A stretch of 64,000 bases of DNA from Bostrychus sinensis. Taxonomy: Eukaryota; Chordata; Actinopteri; Gobiiformes; Eleotridae. The DNA lies in assembly GCA_020698575.1 (NCBI GenBank), contig CM036244.1, positions 24,089,034-24,153,033 on the forward strand, written 5' to 3'. The notes below the pieces were generated by a model that had not been told where the DNA came from, did no database searches, and was given only the letters and a program-made list of their open reading frames with translations. Positions 1 to 10,985 of this stretch are shown here, piece by piece (position 1 is the stretch's first letter; each line of letters opens with the position of its first letter). The position numbers and the translations under genes were made by a program.

Positions 1-3000
1 TAATGATATCATAAACTAAGCAGTAACCTCCATGCCACACTACCAATGAAAAGCCATTGTTTGAATGTAGCACAGTTAATTAAAGCAAGGGCGCCACTTT
101 ACATCTGTCTCGTCACTTGGCAGTTCCTTTAATTATATATTTTGGTCAATCTGTTCTTCCTGATGTGAGAGGGGATGCCATACATGAGACAACATCTGCC
201 GAGGTATGTCACACGAGTTTCAACATCTGGCCGTGTTTTTGAGCCGGCTGTCAATCACTCCGGTTGCATCTCATACGCATTTATGTTCTGGCAGCACAAA
301 TGCCGCCTAGTACTGAAAGCTTACATCTGTGCGGCGCTTACAATTATTACTTTTCCTAAGCAGGCGAGCGGGCACAACAAACACCGAGATTGGCACTACA
401 CACGAATATCCAGACACACCCTGTGGCTCGCAGTCATTTTGGTCCCTTATGTTGTCCATCATGGAGACAGTGGTGACTGTTCTCTGCAGAGGCTCCACCC
501 ACCACGGCTTGTGATCACCTCAGCTGTCGAGCGGCATCTGCTCAAACCACCAGCCAACAACTGTGCGAGTGGCTCTGAAGGAAAAGCGGCACCTACACAT
601 GTTTACAGCTGTATATTTTTGCTACTTCTATTTTTGCTAATTGTTCCAGTGTAAACTTTGCCTGTAAATCTGTGGGGAGGTGTCAGGCTGCTTTGTATGG
701 TGTGACATGTCAGACGCAACATGGGAGCGTCTTGAAAGCCAATGCCAACTTGTCAGGGACTAAAACAGATTACATACATTCCCTGTCTCCAATAGAACAC
801 ATGGCTGCTTTTGAACACTACTGTCAACATGAAAACAGCATTGTTAGAAATAATCAATAGTGACATGATTGCCTTTGTGTATGGAGTAGGTGTTGGTTTT
901 ACTTTTAATGAAAATATGCTTTACAACAGACCACATAATCAAACTAGAAGCAGTGGGAGAGTGCAGAACTGGACTAAGACATTGGCTCCATCTCACAATA
1001 TCAACAATATAGTGCCCAAACCAGGACTAAAACTGGTCTAACTGCTTTATTTCTAAAGCCTTTTAGACCCTTTTAGTGTTTGTAGACAGAAGGGCTTTGT
1101 TCCCAAGAATGGGGCCATAAACCAAGCAAACCACAATATATCCACAATATATTTTTAAAGGTATTGGAAGCATATTGATGAGCATATGTGTGTATTGGAT
1201 TTAAAATGGCACTGCAGTCTAAATCAAAACAATGGTCTGTGAATTGCCAGTGTTTCTGCTTTTGTGATTGAACAATAAGTAATGGGTTTTAGAACCAAAG
1301 CAAAAAAATGTAAACATAAACAACTTGGGCATCGTGAATAAATTAGTTTACCATTGTTATTGTTATCATTGTTTGCCCTTTGGTTCAGGCCAAATCCTCA
1401 GGTGGGAAAGATGGAAACAATGGTTGGGACTTTTCAACCCAATCCAGGAAGTGTCGCGTTAAACACACAAAATGGGACAAACGTAAGAGGTAAGAGGAAA
1501 CCAGATCTCAGGACGGTTTAAAATCACTATATACTCGCGGATTATGCTGCTTTAAGCTCCACTACAGCAGCTGCTCCTGTGTAGCTCACTGTTTCCTAAT
1601 AGCATGTTTCTACAGTACATCAGTCTGAGTATATTATATTTGTTCTTCTAAACAGTAAAAGAAAGTGACAGTTACCACATTAAGTTGTGTTCATGAGGCA
1701 ATATTTAAAGGAAATTTTCTATATTCATTATCATACAGCTTTTCAGTAGTGAGAAGGCTAAAACTGACTAGTTCCTTGTATGAAACGCATATTTATATTA
1801 CTGACCAATAACTTTCTGAGACAAAAACATATGAACATAAACAAGTCAGAAAAACAACTTCTCATTCCCGAGGATCATTTGAATGCAGCATTAATATTAT
1901 GATATGGATCCAAGAAGTTAACAAACCAAACAAATATAACAGAACAATTTTAGGGTTCCAAGTTTGGGCTGCGGACTTTTGTGCATACTTTCAGGTGTGA
2001 AAATGTCCTTAGTCATTTTAGTTAGCATACAAAATTACCATATAAGCTTAAGTCTTAATACTATAGGTCTCAGATTTTTATTTTATTTTATGCTGGCCAA
2101 GTTACAAAAATGTGTTGAACCCAATAGTTCAGCAGTATATGCAGAGATTTAATCAATCAACCACCACAAATTGTACAGTCAGATCTGGGTGCTAATAATT
2201 CAAAATATGCACTGAAGAGTCCACTGAAACAAATAATATTCTTCTTTTCTGATCCCTTGTGGACAGAGTTTGTATTTTTAGTTCAATCTTTGCCCTAGTA
2301 AGGAAAATATGATGTGCTACTGTACTTAAAGAGAAGTGTGGGATGACTTTCCACATAGTCATCCAAACACAAACTAATGCGGTCAGGACTGCATGTGCTG
2401 CATACACTTGCGGAGATGACACAGAAACCTAGAGACACAGTAGCTCCCTATCCCTAGACGCTACAATTTCCCTGTTCGTAATCCCTAGGAGTCTATTAAT
2501 TTTTCTGTTTCCATGGCGATTTGAGCCTTGCCAAATATTACAGCGATAAGAGGAGATAGGAGCATAAGGAGCTGGAAGATAAGAGCAAGTGACCTGCGGA
2601 GATCACAGGACGAGAGGTCAGGCACAAGAGCAGCAGCAAGTCACTGAGAAATGCACCTTCCCCACTTGGTTTAACAACTGACCCGAGAAAGAAACGCACT
2701 ATGGAAGGAGGCTTTTGGTCATACTTCAGGAATAACAGAAATTGGCAACTTTTTAAACATTTTGCTAAAAAAAAGTCACTAAAAATCAAGTCAAATATAC
2801 TGAAACTTGCACTTAAAATTAATGCAGCTGTTTAATTTGTTTACCTTTTTAATGTGTACAATATACACATTATAAATTTTAATTATTCCAAATTTATGTA
2901 GCCTAATGCTATCACAAGATTATTCTCAGAGTATAAGCAGACAAAATCATTTAGAGGCTAGTCTTGCACTTGGCTTGTTAGTAAAACTGTTTTTTTTGTT

Positions 3001-3372
3001 TGTTTTTCATTAAAGCATTATTATGTAATTTTCCCACAAAAGGTGGAGCCTTAAAATAGAAGCCTCAAATTCATTTTGATTTGTCTCTGACATGAAAAAA
3101 GAACAACAATCTTTAGTTAATAAAACTCATCAAATCATGCTCTAGGAGAGAGAGGACATGTTGCCATCACATGAGAACAAACATGTTGCCAAATAAACAC
3201 AGCTCACAGATATACATTTTATACAGGGTTTAACAGTACTGTGTGGATTAGCAGCTCATTTTAAACAACTATGAAGGGCGGTGTTATATACATGACTAAT
3301 TACGCACATATTTCTCCTTGATAAGACTGGAGGGCAGACATCTTAAGATCAAGTGATTTGAGATTGAACTGT
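1..3372. other. non-coding stretch 3' of pcdh1 coding exon 2 (probable long-isoform intron and short-isoform 3' UTR)
   Basis: No exon with protocadherin similarity is visible on the minus strand here, so the exons that would carry the conserved C-terminal RRVTF motif of long delta-1 isoforms must lie beyond position 1. If the short isoform is made, its 3' UTR starts at 3372. Minus-strand AATAAA hexamers occur at 2077-2082 and 2082-2087, but nothing else supports them as the cleavage signal. The first 660 bases are less AT-rich than their surroundings and hold overlapping short open frames on both strands that I do not regard as genes. Confidence 0.55.
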
Positions 3373-5586
3373 CTACTGTTGAGTGACAGAGTTTAGTCTT
3401 ACCTGCTTGTTGTACTTCTGCTGGCCTGTCTTGTAGCTGTAATCGGAGTACTGGTCTGATCCAGTGGAGTTGTCGTCTCCTCCTGTTCCCACAAAGGTGT
3501 TGGCAGCAGGCAGGTCCTGCACGGCCTGGTGCTTCTGAGAGGCTGAGGGTGACTGAGCCTGCAGTTGGATAGAGGGCAGAGGGGAGTTGGAGCGGTAATG
3601 CCGGCCTATGTCGGGGCTGCCTGGTGAATATGTCAGGGGCAGGTGTATCCTCGGGCTATCATTGACTCCATCAAGGTTGAACTTTAGACTCTTTTGAAGA
3701 CTGACTTCTTCATCCTCACCGAGTGGTTTAGTGGACTTCTGGGGCTTCCCCTTTCTGCCTCGTTTGCCTTTGGTGTTTTTAGGTGCCTGCTTGGGTGCGT
3801 ACAAGTCTTTTGTTTCCTTCTTGCCCGCCTGGTATCCGCTCTTAGTCTCTCTCTGAATGCGGTGTCGGATGAAAACAACAACCAAAATCAACATGACAAC
3901 ACCTGCCACGCCAGCGAGGCTCCCAAACAAAATGTTGCTTCGCTGTGCAGCAAATCCATTGTCGGGATCACCTGCAATGTCTCTGTCCAGCGGAGTGTAA
4001 AGGCTGTGTCCGACTAAGGCTTCCACTAAGCTGACATTTGAAATGGTCTCGTTCACATAGATGTGAACCAGCGCAGTGGCGTGGCGTGCAGGCTTTCCTC
4101 GGTCGCTCACTCGGACTACTAAGCGATGCAGTCCGCCATGCTTTCGGGTCATCTCTTTTGCAAGAGTGATTTCTCCACTGGTGGGGGAGATGCGGAATAA
4201 CTGATAAGGATTTCCTCCAGCAATGCTAAAAACCAACTCCGCATTAGGCCCATTGTCCAAATCTTCAGCTTCCACTATCTCCACATGACTATCAGGGGAA
4301 GCCAGCGGGGACAAGCGCCTAAAAGAAGAATTAGACGGCTTGGTGACGACTGGGTCATTATCATTTTCATCAAGAACATTAATAGTGACTCCGACATATG
4401 AGGACCTCGGGGGCTCCCCTCCATCCACTGCTTTTAGCCGAAAGGTGTAACTGCTTTCTTTCTCTCTGTCAAATGAAATGCTGGAGAGGATGGTGCCTGT
4501 TCCATTCTGAACTACAAACTTCCCCCCATCTGGCTCTACAGAGAGGTGGACACGAGCATTTTCACCTTTGTCCACATCCATAACCGTCACCATGCCAACC
4601 GGGCTGAGGGGAGGCATGTTTTCTAACACTGAAAAGCTATAGCCACTAAGCATGAACTTAGGGTCGTTATCATTACGATCAAGGACTTTAATGACAACTG
4701 TTGCTGTCCCCTTGTGAACAGGCGAGCCTTTATCAGCCGCAGTTACTCTAAATTCATACCGCTCTTTATGCTCACGATCCAGAGGGCTCCTGGCTCTCAC
4801 CTCTCCTGTGTTGGGATCGATTTCAAACAGACCTTTGATGGATGAGTCTCCCAAGATGTTATAGACAAGTTCTGCATTAGTGCCACTGTCTGCGTCCGAG
4901 GCGGTAACATCCACAACCTTTTCGCCCGGCTGGTTCTCCTCAGCAAACTCTACCTCAAACAGGGTTGGAGAAAATATGGGAGAGTTATCGTTCACATCCG
5001 TCACTTGGACTTTCAAAGAGTTTGTACTTGAGAGAGCGGGGTTTCCAGAGTCGACAGCCACTATTTCAACTCGATAATCTCTAATCCTCTCAAAATCTAG
5101 AGGGGTGGTGGTCTGGAGGAAGTATTTTCTCTTGTTGTCACTGGATGAATCGCTGGCAGGGCGTAACTGGAAAGGCACGTCTCCCGCCACCACGCAGGTC
5201 ACCACGGCGTTCTCCCCTTCATCTTTGTCGGACACTTGTACCAGGGCCACCGCAGTCCCCACTGGCATGTCTTCAGAAATGTTGGCCACCCCCTCGCTGT
5301 GAGTCACCAAACCAATTCCTCGGATCTCCACGGCTGGAGCGTTGTCATTCTGGTCGGTCACTTCAATGGTGACAAATGTTTTGGAGCTTTTGGGTTGAGG
5401 GCCCTTATCTCTGGCCACCACGTAGAATGTCAAGCTGCTGATTTCCTCTCTGTCCAGTGGACCTTTGACATAGATTACGCCAGTGGACCGATCGATGCGC
5501 AGCAGCCTGGGAACAGGGTCTACGGCCTGGTGGAGGGTGTACTCAATCTCTCCATTGGGGCCCATGTCTGAGTCGTTGGCTTTGAC
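3373..5586 (-). CDS. pcdh1: protocadherin-1, coding exon 2 (EC3 remainder to EC7, transmembrane helix, cytoplasmic tail)
   Basis: Delta-1 protocadherin, a calcium-dependent homophilic adhesion protein of the plasma membrane. The acceptor is CTAG at 5590-5587 and the first codon is GTC at 5586. In whole-protein numbering the DxNDN calcium-linker motifs sit near residues 343-347, 462-466, 568-572 and 671-675, marking the ends of EC3 to EC6. EC7 ends near 779. The transmembrane helix is about 816-838, starting NILFGSLAG. The tail carries KSGYQAGKKETKDLYAPK, KSLKFNL, then SPRIHLPL, GRHYRSNSPLPSIQLQ and QDLPAANTFVGTG, followed by SDQYSDYSY. That combination is the delta-1 tail block, and its wording is closest to PCDH1 among PCDH1, 7, 9 and 11. 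A strong donor follows base 3403, leaving 728 codons exactly in phase 0. Read-through adds nine codons (VRLNSVTQQ) and a stop at 3373, giving a 1002-residue short isoform. The fish a or b paralogue cannot be told here. Confidence 0.96.
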   Translation of the reverse strand, partial: VKANDSDMGPNGEIEYTLHQAVDPVPRLLRIDRSTGVIYVKGPLDREEISSLTFYVVARDKGPQPKSSKTFVTIEVTDQNDNAPAVEIRGIGLVTHSEGVANISEDMPVGTAVALVQVSDKDEGENAVVTCVVAGDVPFQLRPASDSSSDNKRKYFLQTTTPLDFERIRDYRVEIVAVDSGNPALSSTNSLKVQVTDVNDNSPIFSPTLFEVEFAEENQPGEKVVDVTASDADSGTNAELVYNILGDSSIKGLFEIDPNTGEVRARSPLDREHKERYEFRVTAADKGSPVHKGTATVVIKVLDRNDNDPKFMLSGYSFSVLENMPPLSPVGMVTVMDVDKGENARVHLSVEPDGGKFVVQNGTGTILSSISFDREKESSYTFRLKAVDGGEPPRSSYVGVTINVLDENDNDPVVTKPSNSSFRRLSPLASPDSHVEIVEAEDLDNGPNAELVFSIAGGNPYQLFRISPTSGEITLAKEMTRKHGGLHRLVVRVSDRGKPARHATALVHIYVNETISNVSLVEALVGHSLYTPLDRDIAGDPDNGFAAQRSNILFGSLAGVAGVVMLILVVVFIRHRIQRETKSGYQAGKKETKDLYAPKQAPKNTKGKRGRKGKPQKSTKPLGEDEEVSLQKSLKFNLDGVNDSPRIHLPLTYSPGSPDIGRHYRSNSPLPSIQLQAQSPSASQKHQAVQDLPAANTFVGTGGDDNSTGSDQYSDYSYKTGQQKYNKQVRLNSVTQQ
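3398..3406 (-). other. pcdh1: pcdh1 splice donor after coding exon 2 (isoform switch)
   Basis: On the minus strand the sequence reads GCAG|GTAAGA with the exon boundary after base 3403. The phase is 0, directly after the codons for ...KYNKQ. Using the site joins the exon to downstream long-tail exons outside the window. Ignoring it gives the short tail with a nearby stop. Mammalian PCDH1 also has short and long cytoplasmic isoforms, so alternative use is plausible. Confidence 0.8.
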
Positions 5587-6394
5587 CTAGAATCAGAATG
5601 AAAACGTGGTTAAAGGCTACAAATGTTATGCAAAGAATGAAACGGCTTTCAGGCCTTGCTACAGAATAGTGAATTGATAAATGTCTGAACTGAGAACAGC
5701 AGGGAAAAAGCTTTTATGTACAGGTGTATTTTAAAACTACTATTCTTTTGTGCTTTTTTGTCTTTGCTTTCCTTTTATTTGGTTAAATGGCCTAGTGGAA
5801 ATGTTCAATAGAGAGCATAACACAAGATATTTGGGCTGCTGAGAATCCTCCAGAGACCGTTCTCCTCCTACACTTGGATATACGTCTGTCTTCATTTTGC
5901 CACTATAATGGAACACAAGTGATAAGCAGCATGTAGACGAGTTATGCTTTAATTCAATAATTCTGGTAGAAGTCATTTTGGTAAATTAGAGATGTGGGGC
6001 CACACATTACTCAATTTAAAATGCAGACTTATGAGTCAACAGGAGCTGAGGCCTTGGTTTGGCAACTACTGAATACTGATGATATTCTGAGGCAATATGT
6101 TGGAATTTGTAAGTCACACATTACAAGCCTAATAAGTGTCAACACAAATACAGTATGACCTTTTAAAAAGCATTATATTATCCAGGAGTTTTAACTTGAT
6201 GCTACCAAATATGTGAATGAACTGGCATAACCTCTAATATGCTTGTGGACGAAGATTAATTTCTTTCAATAACTGTTTTAAAATTAACATTTATTATTAT
6301 GGACATAGCCTCAGTCTGTTTTGTAGATTGGAAAATGTCAATTATTATTCATAATTCCATGCACAGAGTCATTATTACAAGCGTTTTATTTTAC
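5587..6394 (-). other. pcdh1 intron between coding exons 1 and 2
   Basis: This 808-base intron runs from donor CAG|GTAAAA (exon ends at 6395) to acceptor TTCTAG|GTC (exon starts at 5586). It is phase 0 and interrupts EC3 early, between the codons for ...HSVLQ and VKANDSD.... I see no repeat element or other coding potential inside it. Confidence 0.9.
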
Positions 6395-7189
6395 CTGCAG
6401 CACAGAGTGGCCCACTGGACTGTTTTCCGAAACTTCAGCTTCATAAGTGGACTTTTCAAACTTGGGAGAGTTGTCATTGGCATCTGTGACCACCACTCTT
6501 AGCAGAGCACTGCTGTAGCGCTGCGGGTTCCCTCCATCCACTGCCTTGATGGTGAGATCATAGGAATCCTTTAGCTCGCGATCGAGGTTGCCCAGAACAA
6601 TGAGCTGTGGGAGTTTCTCTCCTCTGTCCTCAGCCACTTGTAAACCAAATAGAGTGGCCGCGTCTAGCCCTGCAGTCAGGGCGTAATCGGCCACTCCGTT
6701 TCTGTCCGAGTCCCTGTCGGTGGCAAGAGGGATGGAAAAAAGCGCGCCCATCATTGTGTTCTCAGGGACAGAGATGGTGAGCACAGAAGAGGGAAATTGC
6801 GGGGTATTGTCATTGATGTCCTGCACCTCAATGCGTCCCTCGATGAGTCTGGGGCTCTGGTTCTGTATCAGATCAGTCACTGACACTTCAAACTCCAAGT
6901 AGCACAGCTTCCCCTTCAGCAGAGTGCGACAGTCCTTCAGCATTTCTCTATCTATAGGGATCTCTGTGGTGAAAATGTCTCCAGTCTTTCCGTCCACGCG
7001 CAGGTATGGGGCGCCCACCTCTAGCTTGTATAGATGACCTGAGTCTGGCAGTCCCTGGTCAGCGGCCAGGCTGCCGATCAGGGTGTTGGGCGGCTGCTCC
7101 TCTGGGACTCTGTACAGGATACTGCCTCTAGCCGTACTGCGCAGCAGCACCAGGGCCCACAACAGCACAAGTCGACAGTGTAGTTCCAT
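6395..7189 (-). CDS. pcdh1: protocadherin-1, coding exon 1 (signal peptide, EC1, EC2, start of EC3)
   Basis: The exon encodes residues 1-265 of a delta-1 protocadherin. Residues 1 to about 23 form a signal peptide with a leucine-rich core (LVLLWALVLL) ending in ARGS. EC1 follows with YRVPEEQPPNTLIGSLAAD, a near-invariant PCDH1 opening, and ends at DINDN (124-128). EC2 ends at DANDN (236-240). EC3 opens with YEAEVSENSPVGHSVLQ. Calcium-binding motifs such as LDRE and DxNDN are intact. The ATG at 7189-7187 was chosen because it directly precedes the signal peptide. Its context has G at +4 but C at -3. Human PCDH1 has a longer N-terminal leader before its signal core, while this protein starts close to it. 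The donor after 6395 is CAG|GTAAAA. Identification as pcdh1 rests on recognition of family sequence, not on a search. Confidence 0.96.
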
Positions 7190-7197
7190 TAGGTCAT
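7189..7197 (-). promoter_or_regulatory. two-codon upstream ORF overlapping the pcdh1 start
   Basis: The minus strand reads ATGACCTAATGG. An upstream ATG at 7197-7195 is followed by ACC and then TAA at 7191-7189, whose last A is the first base of the pcdh1 ATG. If this leader is transcribed, scanning ribosomes would meet a minimal ORF (Met-Thr-stop) whose termination overlaps the main start. The upstream ATG has a weak context (C at -3, A at +4), so leaky scanning is also likely. Confidence 0.6.
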
Positions 7198-7209
7198 CAG
7201 AAGATCTGC
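7190..7209 (-). other. pcdh1: 5' UTR portion of pcdh1 coding exon 1, with upstream acceptor
   Basis: Twenty bases upstream of the ATG the minus strand reads TCTCTGCTGTTATCTTGCAG|GCAG, a credible 3' splice site with AG at 7211-7210. The ATG is therefore probably in the second exon of the transcript, and a non-coding first exon lies upstream. Confidence 0.65.
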
Positions 7210-10200
7210 CTGCAAGATAACAGCAGAGACGTGTCCTTTAGAAAAACATGCTTGAGGAATACAACATACTTCATGGTAATTATTTAACCATACAGTAGTT
7301 AAAGAGGGAAATCACAGAGCTGTGCAGTAAGCCAAAGGCTGAACAAATAATTTAAGGTCTGTCTTCATTTTATTATATTTTCCCTCTAAGGCTATAAAAT
7401 GAACTGCATTTGTCAATACGTTGTACCAAAACCTACAGCGCGCCTGTAAGCACTGCATAATAATTAAACAAGAGCAACAACAAAGGGAAAAGAGGATTCT
7501 TTAAAAAATACAATCACTGCTATAACACAGCATGGTTTCCGTTTTATCCCTAAGCTTCAGTAGCTTCAATGGATGTCTCAGCCTTTACAAATTTCTGTTG
7601 GAAAAAGAAATAATATCTTGTGTGCTTACACAAAACAAACTTGAGGGCCAATGTGGATTGTTGCAGCTGCCTAATCAAATAAAAATGTAATACAAAATCT
7701 CAGATATTCCATATAGCCTAGGAGACTCATTATTTCAATATTACACTGCACAACATTTAGTAGAAAGCAACGTAGCTTAAAATAATCTATAGTTTACAGA
7801 ATATCTCCAACAAATCTGTATAAATATAGACCAAAATGAGCCATCCCTAGCTTCTTTATTGTCAGAGAGGCTGCTGAACAATATGGGCTTTGACACTAAG
7901 GGCCATAAAGCCAATGAGGCCATTACTCATCATGCAAATAATGCAACTCGGCCATTATCAGCTAGCTTACAACAATGCACAATGCCTGCATACCCCCAGT
8001 GCTACTGGCTAACTTAAACACTGTAATCATTATGTTTGATTTTAAACCTTTCAACTCAGTAATTATAACCCATTATTTTAGTGTCTTCTTTGATCTGTAT
8101 TCCTTCCAGCTAAAGAATTCTGGATTTTTTCATGCTGCAACGATTTTAAACTGTAATTATTTCCTCAGTGTGAGTGTGCTCTGTGTGCGTGAAAGAAAGT
8201 GCAGAGTTTTATTGGTAATTAAAATGGGAACAGACAGTGAGGTTAAATATCAAGGTTCAATACACCGGGTACTTGCGGTGGCTACATTTTATATTAGTTT
8301 TGATAAGACAGCTAGTGGCATGGGCTTCTTATTCTTTTATAGTTCCCGGCTGTGTTTGATAAAAATGTGCGGGAATCTTAATATATATATTTGCACAGCT
8401 TTAGTGTGAAGTTTGGAGCGGTTATGGTCTCATGTTTCTCTATAGGCAGCAGCATGTTACAATCAATTCTGTATTGATTTTCAACTCAACCACTTGCACT
8501 GCTTGTATTTGTTTTTTCAAGCACAGATTGTAATGTTATATGTCATGCTATACTTTTGAGCGAGCACTGCAATAACAAATGCTAGTGAAGACAATGGATA
8601 CAAGTATTGTAAAGGTGCACGTGAAAGGATATCATCGGTTTAAATAACAGGCTTTTTAAGTTCACCAACATGCAAAGTAACCAGAGTGGTAGAGAAATTC
8701 TTCACAGCGTGGCCACCTTTTGTGTTAGAGAGACTGCAGCCCCAGCTCATGATTTATTGTGTAAAATTGCAGGGACCATTTTCCTCACGGGAACTTTTTT
8801 AAAAAATGGCATGTGTTTGCAAGGCTTTCCCGTCCCTTTTAAGTGTATTTAGAATATAGATTTTGTAAAATTAGTAAAGATAGGACTGAAATAATAGATA
8901 AAGATTTTTTTGAAAAATATGGCCTTTTAAATTTACTGAATAGCACAAGAGCATTGCATAAAACCTTAGCTGTAGTACATTTAGTTTAACACAGAAGAAA
9001 TCCTGCAAAGCGAAGTATGAATCTGGGTAAACCACAACTTTTATTACACTAAATGTAAACTTTCAGACATATATTACACGCTCCTACAGTGTGTGCTACA
9101 AGTTTGTTTAAACCTGTATAGTATGAATAAAATTAGAGTCTGCATGACCACCTTGTATTAAAGTGGTTTGTTTCGAGATTCTCCGGCTTCCTCCCACCGT
9201 TTAAAGTTATTATAGAGAAATCAACAAAAAGCAAACAAATGTAAACCAAAATACTCCTAAGAACTGTTTGCATTTTACACCAAATTGCAGTCAATAAAGC
9301 CTGAGATATGTAACCGTATGGAATGTGTGCAGCCAATATGAGAAATAATCACTGAGCCTGAATGGGTACATTGTGCATCACATAAAATAGCGTTCCAAAG
9401 CACAGCAAATGGAAATATGTATAAAGTCGAGTTGGACTCAAAAATACGCACAAATCCAAGATATCCAATTTCTTGTGAATACATTAAAATTGGAAGTGCT
9501 GGTTATTGATGCACTAATTGCTTAGTTATCGACGCGGCCCTTTTTACATTTGCAGGGGGAGCGTGTGGTCAATGTTGCGTAAATGGTGACTGTGTGCTTT
9601 GCGTGTTCATGTGTGACAGAGGAAACTGTAGTGGGAGCCAAAAGATTATCCCAGGATACAATACAAAACACCTTCCTTGTTCACATCTGACACTGCTTAT
9701 TGACTCTGTGGTCTATACTGGTAAGGGAATAGGCCTGGTGTAAAATACAGGTCAATCCACAAAATTGGTCTCTTTTCTTCTTTTTAAATATAATAAAATA
9801 ACATTAATCAGATCCTTGAATTAAAGTCATCTTAAATTGTAAAGAAATATCTCAAGCTATGACGTTTATTTTTTTATGATTGTTCATAATAAATCGTTAT
9901 CTTTTTAATGATCAGATATTTTTGTCAACCCTGTTACAGACACAAGCATTAGTACTACATACTCTGATGTTTAATATACATACACACCTGTGTGCAGTAT
10001 AATAGTCCTTTCACTTCGGGATTTATTCTTTTTTTTTTTTTACCTCAATATAATAATTGCCATTCAGACAATCATATACATCCTAATTCAAATTAATCAA
10101 CTTTTACACTGCACACATGTGTGTGTAATATATTTGTTTAGCATATTTGTTTTCACAATATGTTTTTTAAAATTAACTGCAAGTCTTTTTAATGTAATAA

Positions 10201-10622
10201 TGTAGTGTTTACACACAACTGTCCCTTGTCCATTAAAGCCAATTGGAGAATGGATGGGCATGCTTTTGTAGCGACATGATTGTTATGGTTGATGACACTC
10301 ATGACTTAATGTCTTCCAGTTGGCCTCATGCCTGTCTTCCAGATGGCTCTGTGCCTGGCAGCTAAAGCAAATCGGTGCTCTCTTTTTTGCGTTGTTTACA
10401 TTTACATTAAAATTCATGTTCCATCTGAAACCCAGGTTTTGGCCATTAGTCAGTGAGAAGTCCTTATCTGAAAAATATTACTGACACAGGGTCTTAGCGG
10501 TGTTATCTCAAAAAGCTGAGCTATCCCAGAAATATTTTATCAAAAACCTGGACAGCATCAAATGTCTTTCCCTCCTCTCAAGGCAGCTTAAGGTGCTACT
10601 AACTTGTGCTGAGCTTTTACAG
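7210..10622. other. non-coding stretch within proposed pcdh1 first intron
   Basis: This AT-rich sequence has no recognisable coding exon or named repeat. Short open frames here lack splice or codon support. It is placed in an intron only if the proposed 5' exon near 15.8 kb is correct. Confidence 0.4.
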
Positions 10623-10667
10623 CATGGAGGATGAGAGACTTTTCGGACGACTGCATGTCTCCTATAG
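10623..10667 (+). CDS. possible exon of an unrecognised plus-strand gene (exon a)
   Basis: This 45-base segment follows an acceptor-like GCTTTTACAG and ends at CCTATAG|GTCC, a weak donor. In the frame that continues into the exon at 10786 it contains ATG AGA GAC TTT (start 10631, A at -3) encoding MRDFSDDCMSPI plus one base. The leftover G joins AT of the next segment to make an Asp codon, so the phases agree. Upstream in frame there is a stop at 10610-10612 in unspliced sequence, so 10631 could be the true start. The donor is poor and the segment is short, so this is the least certain of the four. Confidence 0.25.
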
Positions 10668-10785
10668 GTCCACTACCTGAAAAGCAAAATGGATGATTTA
10701 GAAGTGCTGAACACAACCAGGAATGACATTTCCTGCATCTCAGCGCTTTTACACTAAAAAACTTGGTTATCATCTGCTATCCCAG

Positions 10786-10985
10786 ATGGTGTGGTAGACC
10801 CACAAGACTACAAGCTGATTCAGGAGGGCTCCAATACACAGCTCAGCAAAAAAAAATCAAAAAGGAAGAACAAGGGCTGGTTTTTCAGTGTGGTCCGGCT
10901 CGTTTATCACATAGTGTCCAAGTCAACCGTCATAAGGGCTACAGCTGTGACAGAGGATTCTGCTTTTGGCTTCCCATCCGAGCAG
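10786..10985 (+). CDS. probable coding exon of an unrecognised plus-strand gene (exon b)
   Basis: The acceptor is CTGCTATCCCAG and the donor a consensus CAG|GTAAGT. The 66 full codons between them are open with coding-like codon choice (many C or G third positions in an AT-rich intron). The product begins GVVDPQDYKLIQEGSNTQLS, then has a very basic run (KKKSKRKNK) and a hydrophobic or amphipathic part (GWFFSVVRLVYHIVSK), and ends in TAVTEDSAFGFPSEQ. The entry phase needs one base and the exit phase is 0. I recognise no domain. It lies antisense inside the proposed pcdh1 first intron. It could be a nested gene, a conserved relic exon or a chance ORF, but the splice signals and codon pattern favour a real exon. 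Confidence 0.5.

Noticed and set aside
175..654. 159-codon plus-strand open frame
   Set aside because: No family resemblance, no splice or promoter context. Other frames in the same segment are also open, as expected for a GC-richer stretch.
2077..2087. pcdh1 short-isoform polyadenylation signal
   Set aside because: Two minus-strand AATAAA hexamers in an AT-rich region are expected by chance, and no downstream GT-rich element was evident.
3694..5571. Several plus-strand frames overlapping pcdh1
   Set aside because: Shadows of the protocadherin coding strand.
9601..9722. Possible upstream coding exon for the nested gene (ATG at 9610, donor ACTG|GTAAGG)
   Set aside because: Phase would fit exon a, but two frames are equally open and there is no codon signal, so it was not listed as a feature.
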